Shown: piece after piece, positions 1 to 8,008 of the stretch | Layout of the letters: each line of letters begins with the position of its first letter | Numbering within the stretch: the first letter of the stretch is position 1 | Assembly: GCF_009674775.1 (NCBI RefSeq) | Contig: NZ_WKKE01000026.1 | Location: 1 to 64,000 of the forward strand | Source of the DNA: Flavobacterium sp. LC2016-23 | GTDB lineage: Bacteria; Bacteroidota; Bacteroidia; Flavobacteriales; Flavobacteriaceae | Direction: 5' to 3' | Length of the DNA: 64,000 nucleotides | Translations under genes and position numbers: made by a program | Notes under the pieces: generated by a model | What the model was told of the DNA's origin: nothing | Databases searched by the model: none | The model's input: only the letters and a program-made list of their open reading frames with translations

Positions 1-80
1 CGCAGTATTCAGTCGCAGTCGCAGTCGCAGTCTAGCTGAGACCGAGACTGCGACTGCGACTGCGACTGAATACTGCGACT
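1..80. repeat. Family A palindromic word repeat (CAGTCGCAGT / ACTGCGACTG)
   Basis: The left half is made of repeated CAGTCGCAGT words. The right half, from about position 37, is their reverse complement (GACTGCGACTG), so the stretch folds into one long hairpin. It lies just past the stop codon of the minus-strand DUF5009 gene. The same words recur at about 7376, 7497, 7976, 12887, 16764 and 54640, and inside a coding region at 10200. It may act as a terminator or mRNA 3' end structure; that role is inferred. Confidence 0.85.
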
Positions 81-88
81 AAAAACTG

Positions 89-1279
89 CTACAAATGCAG
101 CTGGATCTTATACTTGTTGCAGATTTTCATGACCAAAAGCATGATCGTTGAAAAAACGAGACTCCAGATAATCCCCGGAATGCCTTCACGGAAATAGCCC
201 GGAATAATATGAATTTCAAAAACTTTACAGAAATAATAAATAACGCCCGGTAAGATGTAAATTAACAGTGGGTTTGCCGCTGCAGGCATAAAGAAACCGC
301 TCCATTTGGTCTGTTTCTTAATTTCCATCAGCCAATACAAAAAGTAAAACAGCACGGTACAAATGGCAGCCGAAAACATCGTCCAGGAAGGCGTTCCTTT
401 TATTTTTGAGATTCCAAAATACGGTCGTAACAAATATCCGGTTACCAAAAACAATATTGCAAAACCGATCACGGGCCAATTGATTTTTGGAGTGACTTTT
501 CGATCGAAAAACAATAACGAAATAATCACACCGGCAGTTACCACAGCAGCATGGGTTAAATGTCCGGCAATAAAACTAAGTACCGAATTTTGATGAATCA
601 GTGATCCTTCGATTAAATTAAGTGAATTGGCAAAGACACAAATGATCAAAAACAAAATCATTGCCCCTAATTTTCCGCAAACCAGCCAGTAATACACTAC
701 TGTAAAAAGGTACGCCCAACCGATCAGTCCCAGAATGCCCCACCATTTTGGCGTCATACCAGTTGCTCCGGTATCCTGAACATATAAAAAATATAAGGCC
801 ACTAATACTAACATTCCGCCATATTGAAGCGTGTTTTTTAACCAGACCGGAAAATTTTTGGCATATTTATTCCAAATCGGAATTGGCATTGCATAGGCCA
901 AAAGCCCCCAGAGAGCCGGAGTGATAATCATTTTTGAAGCATCATAGCCATATTCAGCATTCACCATAAAAACGCCAATAATGATTAAAGCCAAGGCTCT
1001 TTTTAACGTATGTGTCCAAATCGTTCTGGCACTATCACCTTTTAACAGTCGCGCATTGAATGCAAACGGAACCGACATTCCGACAATAAATAAAAATGCC
1101 GGAAAAACTACATCTACAAAAGTCATGGCATCTGCATCGGCCGGCATGTGTTTCATCCATTGTGGTACGTTTTTCACGCTTGCCAGCTCATTAACAAAAA
1201 TCATTACAAAAATGGTAATTCCACGTAAAGCATCTATCGAAATAATCCTTTGATTGTATAAGTTTTCCTTTATTTTCAT
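89..1279 (-). CDS. DUF5009 / HGSNAT-like acyltransferase membrane protein
   Basis: The 396-residue protein opens with R-I-I-S-I-D-A-L-R-G, the usual start of the DUF5009/DUF1624 branch of the heparan-alpha-glucosaminide N-acetyltransferase family. About ten hydrophobic segments follow. Family members are multi-pass membrane proteins thought to transfer acetyl groups to sugars, often near glycan-use genes; no such genes are adjacent here, so the substrate is unknown. The ATG at 1279 gives the usual family N-terminus. The gene is transcribed alone and ends in the family A hairpin at the window edge. Family assignment is firm, activity is inferred. Confidence 0.85.
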   Translation of the reverse strand: MKIKENLYNQRIISIDALRGITIFVMIFVNELASVKNVPQWMKHMPADADAMTFVDVVFPAFLFIVGMSVPFAFNARLLKGDSARTIWTHTLKRALALIIIGVFMVNAEYGYDASKMIITPALWGLLAYAMPIPIWNKYAKNFPVWLKNTLQYGGMLVLVALYFLYVQDTGATGMTPKWWGILGLIGWAYLFTVVYYWLVCGKLGAMILFLIICVFANSLNLIEGSLIHQNSVLSFIAGHLTHAAVVTAGVIISLLFFDRKVTPKINWPVIGFAILFLVTGYLLRPYFGISKIKGTPSWTMFSAAICTVLFYFLYWLMEIKKQTKWSGFFMPAAANPLLIYILPGVIYYFCKVFEIHIIPGYFREGIPGIIWSLVFSTIMLLVMKICNKYKIQLHL

Positions 1280-1405
1280 AAATTATTGCATTTTTAGTAA
1301 CTTCAAATATAATATAATTACGAAATGAGAAGTTACATTGTTACCTTAATTTTGAGTGGTGAATTTCCGTTTAACAAATTCGCTAAAAACACATCCTTTT
1401 TTTTT

Positions 1406-1413
1406 TACTTTTG
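1406..1413 (+). promoter_or_regulatory. Possible -7 box TACTTTTG
   Basis: TACTTTTG matches the Bacteroidota -7 consensus TAnnTTTG and ends only four bases before the ATG at 1418. If used, transcription would begin at or next to the start codon, giving a leaderless or nearly leaderless mRNA. No convincing -33 TTG is visible at the usual spacing. Confidence 0.4.
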
Positions 1414-1417
1414 CGGC

Positions 1418-2155
1418 ATGTTATCATTCTTTAAATCAAAACCGTTCCTGAAAGATCTTCTTTCCGATAATTATGTCGATATCCATTCGCATCTGTTACC
1501 GGGAATTGATGATGGCGCAAAAACTATAGCTGACACCCTAAAACTAGCAAGGTCTTTTGCCGAAATTGGCATTTCTCAATTTGTGACAACGCCACATATC
1601 AAACATCATTTCTGGGATAATTCGTCTGAGTCCATTAGGGCTAATCAGCTGGAAACTGCAATGGCATTAAAAGAAAATGGTATTCATACTCCCTTTCGGG
1701 CCGCTGCAGAATATTTCATGGACGACTGGTTTGAAAATCATTTTAAATCTGAAAAACTACTGACATTAAAAGACAATTATGTACTCGTAGAAATATCATA
1801 CATTAGTCCGCCGGCACAATTACACAAAACACTTTTTGATTTGCAGGTAGCAGGTTACATTCCGGTTTTGGCACATCCGGAAAGGTATTTGTATTACCAT
1901 CAAAACTTTGGTGAATACGAAAAACTAAAAAAGTCGGGTTGTTTGTTTCAATTGAACTTACTTGCGACAGTAGGCTATTATGGTACAGGAGTCACTAAAA
2001 TTAGCGAAGAGTTATTGAAAAAAGGAATGTATGATTTTGCAGGCTCTGACGTGCATCATCACAACCATATTAAGGAATTGAACAAAAAAATAAAGATAAA
2101 GAGTGTTTCTGCCTTAAAGGAAGTTATTGCAAACAATCAATTTTTCAAATTTTAG
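1418..2155 (+). CDS. CpsB/CapC-type PHP-domain tyrosine phosphatase
   Basis: The 245-residue protein has the PHP metal-binding start D-I-H-S-H-L-L-P-G-I-D-D-G-A, later HIKHH, LAHPER and GSDVHHH motifs, and the length of CpsB/CapC/YwqE manganese-dependent tyrosine phosphatases. These reset the phosphorylation of Wzc-type kinases during capsule or exopolysaccharide export. I chose the internal ATG at 1418: the 31 residues upstream, starting at 1325, are low-complexity, unlike the family, and overlap a promoter-like box. It converges on a polyprenyl glycosylphosphotransferase gene with no bases between the two stop codons, which supports a shared polysaccharide role. No kinase or Wza gene is in the window. 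Confidence 0.88.
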   Translation: MLSFFKSKPFLKDLLSDNYVDIHSHLLPGIDDGAKTIADTLKLARSFAEIGISQFVTTPHIKHHFWDNSSESIRANQLETAMALKENGIHTPFRAAAEYFMDDWFENHFKSEKLLTLKDNYVLVEISYISPPAQLHKTLFDLQVAGYIPVLAHPERYLYYHQNFGEYEKLKKSGCLFQLNLLATVGYYGTGVTKISEELLKKGMYDFAGSDVHHHNHIKELNKKIKIKSVSALKEVIANNQFFKF

Positions 2156-3574
2156 CTAGTAGGCGTTCTCTTCTCCTTTAAAAATATTGATAATCGTTCT
2201 GACAATAATTTTCATATCCAAAAGCAGACTCCAGTTTTCGATGTACCAAATGTCGTAATCGACTCTGTTTTCCATGTCGATAAGTTCTTTCGTTTCGCCA
2301 CGATAGCCATTCACCTGTGCCCAGCCTGTAATCCCGGGTTTTGCATATTGTCGCACTAAATAATTGTTGATCAGCTCACTATATTCTTTTGCCAGATTGA
2401 CCATGTGCGGTCTTGGTCCGACGACCGACATATCTCCCCAAAAAACATTAAAAAACTGTGGCAATTCGTCTATACTTGTTTTGCGGATAAAAGCACCAAA
2501 TTTGGTAATCCTTCTATCTCCTTTCCCTGCTTGTTTGTTGTGCGCCAAATCATTGACATACATGCTTCTGAATTTAAAGCACATAAAAGAACGGTTGTCC
2601 CTGCCCGAACGTTCCTGTTTGAAAAAAACCGGCCCACGGGATTCTATTTTAATTATGAGGGCAACTATTGGCAAAAGCCACGGAAAAATCAATAAAATAA
2701 CCCCAAGCGAAAAACAAATATCAAATACCTTTTTGATAAGCCTGTTGGAAGCAAATTCCAAAGGTTCAGGGCGTAGCATAAGAACAGGAGTATTTCCATA
2801 AAACGTGACCTCAACTTTGCTTGATTTGGTGTACAATTGAAAATCAGGAATAAACTTGATACGAATCATGTTTTGTTCGCATATTTTCGTGAGCTTATTG
2901 ATTACTTCAATTTTATCAATGTGAAGTGCCACATACATCTCGTCAATTTTTTCCTCAATGATAAAGCTCTCAATACGATCAAATCCACCTAAAAGCGGGC
3001 CTGAAAAACCGGGAGAGATCGCTTCTTTTTCATCAAAAAAACCTAAAAAACGGTAGCCGTACGTCAAATCCTTAGCCAGTATTCTTCGCATTCTTTCCCC
3101 TGTATCATTAGCCCCAACAATAATTATTTTTTTAAAATTAAATCCATTGGCTCTGATTTCTTTTAAAAGCTTCATTAATACATAACGCGAAATCATAATC
3201 AGCAAAAAGAAAAACAGGTAAAAATACAATAAGCGAAGCCTTGAAATATCTCCATATTTTAAAAAAACAACAAAAATTGCCACCAGTGCGGCATGGATCA
3301 CAATTTTATTAATGGTTCTTTTAAATATCGATTCGATACGTTCAATTCGTATTATTCGATACGAATTCCGATGAAGCAATAAACCAATCCAGATTAAATT
3401 CATCAGTAAGGCAATCGTTTTTTCCTCTTTTAACAAAAGTTCCTTCAAATCTCCAAATCTCGCCAGTGCTGACAGATTTATTGCTACATTTAACAATAAA
3501 ATATCCAAACAGACAAACAAAATTTTGAAGTAGCGGGAAAAACGGTAATGTGATATTTTTTGAGAAATTTTCAT
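2156..3574 (-). CDS. Undecaprenyl-phosphate sugar phosphotransferase (WcaJ/WbaP type)
   Basis: This 472-residue inner-membrane enzyme is expected to start glycan assembly by moving a sugar-1-phosphate onto undecaprenyl phosphate. The N-terminal half has four to five membrane segments and a CoA-binding-like domain (IIIVGANDTGERMRRIL). The C-terminal third is the bacterial sugar transferase domain, with VFFKQERSGRDN, FKFRSM, DELPQFFNV and VGPRPH motifs. Length and domain order are those of the polyprenyl glycosylphosphotransferase family. The stop codon directly abuts that of the CpsB-type phosphatase gene on the other strand. The sugar specificity cannot be read from sequence. Confidence 0.92.
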   Translation of the reverse strand: MKISQKISHYRFSRYFKILFVCLDILLLNVAINLSALARFGDLKELLLKEEKTIALLMNLIWIGLLLHRNSYRIIRIERIESIFKRTINKIVIHAALVAIFVVFLKYGDISRLRLLYFYLFFFLLIMISRYVLMKLLKEIRANGFNFKKIIIVGANDTGERMRRILAKDLTYGYRFLGFFDEKEAISPGFSGPLLGGFDRIESFIIEEKIDEMYVALHIDKIEVINKLTKICEQNMIRIKFIPDFQLYTKSSKVEVTFYGNTPVLMLRPEPLEFASNRLIKKVFDICFSLGVILLIFPWLLPIVALIIKIESRGPVFFKQERSGRDNRSFMCFKFRSMYVNDLAHNKQAGKGDRRITKFGAFIRKTSIDELPQFFNVFWGDMSVVGPRPHMVNLAKEYSELINNYLVRQYAKPGITGWAQVNGYRGETKELIDMENRVDYDIWYIENWSLLLDMKIIVRTIINIFKGEENAY

Positions 3575-3732
3575 ATTTGGGGGGAACTATCCTCAATACT
3601 TTTTTAGACTAAAATTCTGATCTAAGCAATGATGGTGCAAAATAACATTTAAATTGTATTTTTTGGTGTTATTTTAAAATCAATTTATTTTAAAATTTTA
3701 CTTTTAACCCATTTGAATCCAAAACACCTGCA

Positions 3733-4695
3733 ATGCTAAAATTCTTTTTATTATTTATACTCACAACATCCCTTTCGTATGCTCAGATTTCCGGCTGTAC
3801 AGACCCGCTTGCTAAGAATTACAATCCGGCCGCCACACTTAACGACGGAAGTTGCCAGTATAAATCTTTAAAAATAAAACCGGAGTATTCCATTCGGTTA
3901 AGTGATTCCTTAAAAGAAACTTCCGGATTAATTGCCTTTAACGGTTTGTTATGGTCACACAATGATGATCACGATACCACACTTTACGGATTGGATTCTT
4001 TGGGAAAAATCAAAAAAAAAGTCATTCTCAACACTGTAAACCACGACTGGGAAGAAATTTCACAGGATAGTAGCCATTTGTACGTTGGTGATTTTGGAAA
4101 TAATTTCAGGGGAAACCGAGTGGATCTGCATATTTTAAAAATTGAAAAAAAATCTTTTTTAGAAGGAGTTCCTAAAATGGATACGATTTCATTCTCCTAT
4201 TCTGACCAAACCGATTTTAGTGCCCAAAAAGGAAACACGACCAATTTTGACTGTGAAGCTTTTATTGCCACCAGAGACAGCATTTATTTATTTTCCAAAC
4301 AATGGACTTCTTCCCAAACCAGCATTTATGTTTTACCCAATCAACCCGGAAAACAGATTGCGCAATACAAAGAAACCCTTAATACAGAAGGTTTGGTCAC
4401 CGGAGCCACTTATCTGGAATCAAAAAAACGGATTGTCCTTTGTGGGTATTCCAAAACAGGGAAAACTTTTTTATATCTTTTGTATGATTTTAAAGACCAT
4501 AATTTCTTAACCGGAAACAAAAGGAAAATTGATCTCAATCTTCCTTTTCATCAGATTGAAGGTATTGCAACACGCGACGGTCTTCATTATTATGTAACGA
4601 ATGAAAGCCTGGTCCGGAAACCAATTCTGAATGTTCCGCAGCAAATTCATTATTTTGATTTGAGTGCCTTATTGAATTCCGATACCGACAAATAA
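3733..4695 (+). CDS. Secreted propeller-like protein with a GCTDP-type repeat
   Basis: A signal peptide covers about residues 1-17 (ending SYAQ). One copy of the Bacteroidota extracellular repeat GCTDPLAKNYNPAA..DGSC follows. The remaining 270 residues contain SGL...WSHNDD, DWEEI and LYVGDFGNN motifs that recur in blade-like units and resemble calcium-binding beta-propeller or phytase-like esterase folds. It is probably periplasmic or exported. No neighbour points to a substrate. The fold is inferred from motif spacing and the function is unknown. The ATG at 3733 is the natural start because the signal peptide follows at once. Confidence 0.72.
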   Translation: MLKFFLLFILTTSLSYAQISGCTDPLAKNYNPAATLNDGSCQYKSLKIKPEYSIRLSDSLKETSGLIAFNGLLWSHNDDHDTTLYGLDSLGKIKKKVILNTVNHDWEEISQDSSHLYVGDFGNNFRGNRVDLHILKIEKKSFLEGVPKMDTISFSYSDQTDFSAQKGNTTNFDCEAFIATRDSIYLFSKQWTSSQTSIYVLPNQPGKQIAQYKETLNTEGLVTGATYLESKKRIVLCGYSKTGKTFLYLLYDFKDHNFLTGNKRKIDLNLPFHQIEGIATRDGLHYYVTNESLVRKPILNVPQQIHYFDLSALLNSDTDK

Positions 4696-4793
4696 TTCAC
4701 AAATCGAAATACTATAAGCTTAGTATTACAAAAACACATTTACATGAATTTTTTTTTATCTTTGAAATTCATACTTTTTCATCCAAATGGCTT

Positions 4794-4801
4794 TATCTTT
4801 G
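4794..4801 (+). promoter_or_regulatory. -7 box TATCTTTG, with an identical box at 4757-4764
   Basis: Two identical TATCTTTG boxes lie 37 bp apart upstream of the XRE regulator start at 4827, and both fit TAnnTTTG. The proximal box ends 25 bases before the ATG, a plausible leader length. The distal one may be a second promoter. Confidence 0.55.
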
Positions 4802-4826
4802 AGCCTTCATAAAATTGATATTCATT

Positions 4827-5249
4827 ATGGAACAAAAAATACATCAGGGAAGAAACGTAAAACGTTTCAGAGAAATGCTTGGAATCAAACAAGAGGCATT
4901 GGCTTTTGATTTGGGAAATGACTGGAATCAGAAGAAAATTTCTATACTGGAGCAAAAAGAAGAAATTGAAGAGGATATACTGAATCAAATCTCACATACA
5001 TTAAAAATTCCTGTGGAAGCTTTTCGAAATTTTGATGAGGAGCAAGCGGTGAATATTATTTCGAATACTTTCGGAGACAATACTTCTGTTGGTGAAAATG
5101 CTTGTGTTGGAAATTCTAATTCCACATTCAACTTCAATCCAATCGCAGAGTTAAAAAAAATTCACGATGAAAAAATTGATTTATACGAGCGTATGCTGAA
5201 AGAGAAAGATGAAATGATGGAACAACTTAAAAAATTAATCAATAAATAA
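4827..5249 (+). CDS. XRE-family HTH transcriptional regulator
   Basis: The 140-residue protein has an N-terminal helix-turn-helix (about residues 4-65: GRNVKRFREMLGIKQEALAF...). A Ser/Thr/Asn-rich linker follows, then a C-terminal helix rich in Lys and Glu (about 110-140) that could form a coiled coil for dimerisation. The ATG at 4827 is preferred over an in-frame TTG four codons earlier because it gives the usual HTH start. The gene is single, with two -7 boxes upstream and a UUCG hairpin terminator downstream. Targets are unknown. Confidence 0.8.
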   Translation: MEQKIHQGRNVKRFREMLGIKQEALAFDLGNDWNQKKISILEQKEEIEEDILNQISHTLKIPVEAFRNFDEEQAVNIISNTFGDNTSVGENACVGNSNSTFNFNPIAELKKIHDEKIDLYERMLKEKDEMMEQLKKLINK

Positions 5250-5285
5250 TTGCCTAATAATTATTCACAAGACATAGTAATACAC

Positions 5286-5307
5286 AAAGAGACTTTCGAG
5301 TCTCTTT
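5286..5307 (+). terminator. Intrinsic terminator with UUCG loop
   Basis: AAAGAGACT and AGTCTCTTT form a 9-bp perfect stem around a TTCG tetraloop, followed by a T run. It ends the XRE regulator transcript. Confidence 0.9.
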
Positions 5308-5442
5308 TTTGGTTTTGGGAATTAACCTTTCTTGTGTCTTATTGGAAAAGGCTTGAAAAGAATTTATCAGCTATCGTTGACCTTATCCGGGGCATTGGGA
5401 TTCCATCTGCATAAATAATTCGCAAATCGCAATATAATAACT

Positions 5443-5450
5443 TACTTTTG
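5443..5450 (+). promoter_or_regulatory. -7 box TACTTTTG upstream of the ABC-F gene
   Basis: It matches TAnnTTTG and lies 61 bases before the GTG start at 5512. The preceding AATTCGCAAATCGCAATA resembles AATTCACAAATCGAAATA at about 4693, so part of this intergenic stretch looks duplicated. Confidence 0.5.
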
Positions 5451-5511
5451 CAAAAAAGTTGTGATTTGTAAAACCTTCATAACTTATAATTTATAACTCA
5501 TAATTTACAAA

Positions 5512-7374
5512 GTGAATTACTTATCTGTAGAAAATATATCGAAGTCGTTTGGGGAAAGAACCTTATTTGACAACATCTCATTCGGAATCAATAAAGACCA
5601 AAAGATTGCTTTTATTGCCAAAAATGGTTCTGGAAAAACAACCATCATGAGCATTATTAACGGTTTGGACGAACCGGACACCGGTCAGGTCGTTTTACGA
5701 AAAGGAATCCGCATGGCTTTTCTTTCGCAGGACAACAATCTTCAGGAAGAACTGACGATCGAAGAAAGTATTTTCGCTTCAGATAATGAGACACTTAAAG
5801 TAATTGAAGCCTACGAAAAAGCATTAGAAAATCCGGATGACGAAGAAGCCTACCAAAAAGCTTTTGACGGAATGGATCAGCACAATGCATGGGATTTTGA
5901 AACCCAATACAAACAGATTTTATTCAAATTAAAACTCGAAGATTTTAAATTAAAAGTAAAAAATCTTTCCGGTGGACAAAAGAAGCGTCTTTCTTTGGCC
6001 ATCATATTGATCAATCGTCCTGATTTATTGATTCTGGATGAGCCAACCAACCACTTAGATCTGGAGATGATCGAATGGCTTGAAAGTTATTTTTCCAAAG
6101 AAAACATAACGTTGTTCATGGTGACGCACGACCGTTTCTTTTTAGAGCGTGTTTGTAACGAAATCATTGAATTGGATAACGGAAAATTATACCAGTACAA
6201 AGGAAATTACTCGTATTATTTAGAGAAAAAAGAAGAACGAATTACGTCTGAAAACGCGAGTGTTGACAAAGCTAAAAACTTATTCGTAAAAGAACTGGAA
6301 TGGATGCGCCGTCAGCCAAAAGCGAGAACGACTAAGTCAAAATCGCGTCAGGATGATTTTTATGTAATCAAGGAAAAAGCACAAAGCCGTCGTCAGGAAA
6401 ACAAAGTCGAGCTTGAAATCAATATGGAACGTATGGGAAGCAAGATTATTGAGCTTCACAAAATCTCCAAAAAATTTAAAGACCACGTCATTCTGGATCA
6501 GTTTAGTTTTGATTTCCAGCGTGGCGCACGTATCGGAATCATTGGTAAAAACGGAACCGGGAAATCAACCTTCCTGAACCTTCTTACCGGAACACTTCCG
6601 CTGGATAGTGGACGCGTAGTCAAAGGCGAAACGATAAAAATTGGTTATTACACCCAAAGCGGAATCAACCCGAAACCGAATCAGCGTGTGATTGATATTA
6701 TAAAAGAATACGGTGAATTTATTCCGCTTGCGAAAGGCAGAATGATTTCGGCTTCACAATTGCTGGAACGTTTTCTTTTTGATGCTAAAAAACAATATGA
6801 TTTTGTAGAAAAATTAAGTGGTGGAGAATTAAAACGTCTGTATTTATGTACCGTTTTGATTCAGAATCCAAACTTCCTGATTCTCGATGAGCCAACCAAC
6901 GATTTGGATATTGTAACGCTAAACGTTTTAGAGAGTTTCCTTTTGGATTACCCTGGCTGTTTGCTTGTGGTATCGCACGACCGTTATTTCATGGATAAAA
7001 TTGTCGATCATTTATTTGTTTTCAGAGGAAACGGTGAAATCGAGAATTTCCCGGGAAACTATTCTGATTTCAGAGCCTATGAAGATAGTGCCGATGTAGC
7101 GCAAAAAGAAGAAAACAAAGCAGAAAAGAAAGACTGGAAACAAAATAATCCGACAGGAAATCTGACTTTCAATGAGCAAAAAGAATATCAAAAACTGGAA
7201 AGAGAAATTAAAGATTTGGAAATTGACAAAACCAAAATCGAACAATTATTCTCTGACGGAAAAGTAGCCGACGCCGATATCGAGAAAAAAGCAAACGAAC
7301 TGCAAAATATCATCAACAAAATAGACCAGAAAGAAGAGCGTTGGTTTGAGCTTTCTGCGAAGATTGAAGGGTAG
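5512..7374 (+). CDS. ABC-F family ATPase (Uup-like)
   Basis: This soluble protein of 620 residues has two ABC ATPase domains and no membrane segments. Domain 1 has KNGSGKTT (about residue 37), the signature LSGGQKKR and Walker B LILDEPTNHLD. Domain 2 has GKNGTGKST, LSGGELKR and LILDEPTNDLD. A basic linker rich in Arg and Lys lies between them, and a charged coiled-coil tail runs from about 545 to 620, as in Uup. ABC-F proteins act on ribosomes or in DNA-intermediate stability. The start is GTG at 5512, giving the family N-terminus MNYLSVENISKSFG. It is a single gene with its own -7 box. Confidence 0.93.
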   Translation: MNYLSVENISKSFGERTLFDNISFGINKDQKIAFIAKNGSGKTTIMSIINGLDEPDTGQVVLRKGIRMAFLSQDNNLQEELTIEESIFASDNETLKVIEAYEKALENPDDEEAYQKAFDGMDQHNAWDFETQYKQILFKLKLEDFKLKVKNLSGGQKKRLSLAIILINRPDLLILDEPTNHLDLEMIEWLESYFSKENITLFMVTHDRFFLERVCNEIIELDNGKLYQYKGNYSYYLEKKEERITSENASVDKAKNLFVKELEWMRRQPKARTTKSKSRQDDFYVIKEKAQSRRQENKVELEINMERMGSKIIELHKISKKFKDHVILDQFSFDFQRGARIGIIGKNGTGKSTFLNLLTGTLPLDSGRVVKGETIKIGYYTQSGINPKPNQRVIDIIKEYGEFIPLAKGRMISASQLLERFLFDAKKQYDFVEKLSGGELKRLYLCTVLIQNPNFLILDEPTNDLDIVTLNVLESFLLDYPGCLLVVSHDRYFMDKIVDHLFVFRGNGEIENFPGNYSDFRAYEDSADVAQKEENKAEKKDWKQNNPTGNLTFNEQKEYQKLEREIKDLEIDKTKIEQLFSDGKVADADIEKKANELQNIINKIDQKEERWFELSAKIEG

Positions 7375-7375
7375 T

Positions 7376-7411
7376 TTTTAGTATTCAGTCGCAGTTTTCA
7401 GTTTTCAGTGA
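7376..7411. repeat. Family A word repeat, left half
   Basis: Words TATTCAGTCGCAG and TTTTCAGTTTTCAGT follow the ABC-F stop codon. They are the reverse complement of the words at 7497-7541, so the two halves can pair around the terminator at 7442. Confidence 0.8.
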
Positions 7412-7441
7412 ATTGTCGAAATTCTTTGGGTTAAAAATTAA

Positions 7442-7482
7442 AAAAAAAACCATAACAAAAAAACATTTTGTTATGGTTTTTT
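7442..7482. terminator. Bidirectional 18-bp hairpin terminator
   Basis: The arms 7442-7459 and 7465-7482 are perfectly complementary over 18 bp around a 5-base loop. They begin and end in A and T runs (core CCATAACAAAA). It can end both the ABC-F gene and the minus-strand four-helix gene. Confidence 0.9.
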
Positions 7483-7496
7483 TATGTTGAAACCCG

Positions 7497-7541
7497 CTGA
7501 AAACTGCCACTGCGACTGAAAACTGAAAACTGCGACTGAGA
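7497..7541. repeat. Family A word repeat, right half
   Basis: CTGAAAACTGC, ACTGCGACTG and CTGCGACTGAGACT words end directly at the stop codon of the minus-strand four-helix gene, so its 3' end is built of repeat sequence. Confidence 0.8.
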
Positions 7542-7910
7542 CTAAACAATACACCCAAATTTCCCGGGATTGTTTATCATGTAGTTAATCAGCCTTCCGA
7601 TTTCTATGCTTTTATAATTTAAATTATCAAATGTATTTTTACTGATGTAGTTGCATTGTAGCGAAAATTCCAGCCAGACATTCGTCTCAGAATTTTCCGC
7701 ATCACTATCGGTCAACTTGCTTATAAAATGATTTATATATCTTCTCTTTCTATAGGATTCAGAAATATTAGCACTTACACTTCTTGAGGAACGACGTATT
7801 TGATCCGTAAGAGAATATTTTTCTTCAGATGGAAATGATTTTGATATTTCAAATATTTCCATTGCAAGCTCAAATGATTTTTTATAAGCCAGTAATTCCT
7901 TAAAATCCAT
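7542..7910 (-). CDS. Four-helix bundle protein (S23 / 23S rRNA intervening-sequence type)
   Basis: The 122-residue protein fits the four-helix bundle family first seen in 23S rRNA intervening sequences. It has an N-terminal FKELLAYKKSFELAMEIF helix, the central LTDQIRRSSRSVSANISE motif, and a final IGRLINYM helix. Related bundles serve as accessory factors (Avd) in diversity-generating retroelements, but no reverse transcriptase or rRNA is present here. Family A repeats lie on both sides (7376-7541 and 7976-8003), which suggests a cargo of, or partner to, a repeat unit. That link is inference. It is AT-rich and stands alone. Confidence 0.85.
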   Translation of the reverse strand: MDFKELLAYKKSFELAMEIFEISKSFPSEEKYSLTDQIRRSSRSVSANISESYRKRRYINHFISKLTDSDAENSETNVWLEFSLQCNYISKNTFDNLNYKSIEIGRLINYMINNPGKFGCIV

Positions 7911-7975
7911 GAATTTAATTTTTCACAATGATAATAAAAAAATAAGAAAAAACCTTCTTTTTACTAAAAATAAAG

Positions 7976-8003
7976 ACCGAGACTGAGACCGAGACTGCGA
8001 CTA
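7976..8003. repeat. Family A word repeat
   Basis: GACCGAGACTGAGACCGAGA and GACTGCGACT words lie in the gap between the four-helix gene and the SDR gene, just past the SDR stop codon. Confidence 0.78.
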
Positions 8004-8008
8004 ACCCC

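Noticed and set aside
981..1253. Plus-strand open frame opposite the DUF5009 gene
   Set aside because: It is an antisense shadow with no recognisable domain, while the opposite strand encodes a clear family member.
1325..1417. N-terminal extension of the CpsB-type protein
   Set aside because: It overlaps a -7 box, is low-complexity and does not resemble the family. The ATG at 1418 is a better start.
7542..7910. Retroelement with Avd-like protein
   Set aside because: No reverse transcriptase, template repeat or variable repeat was seen around the four-helix gene.
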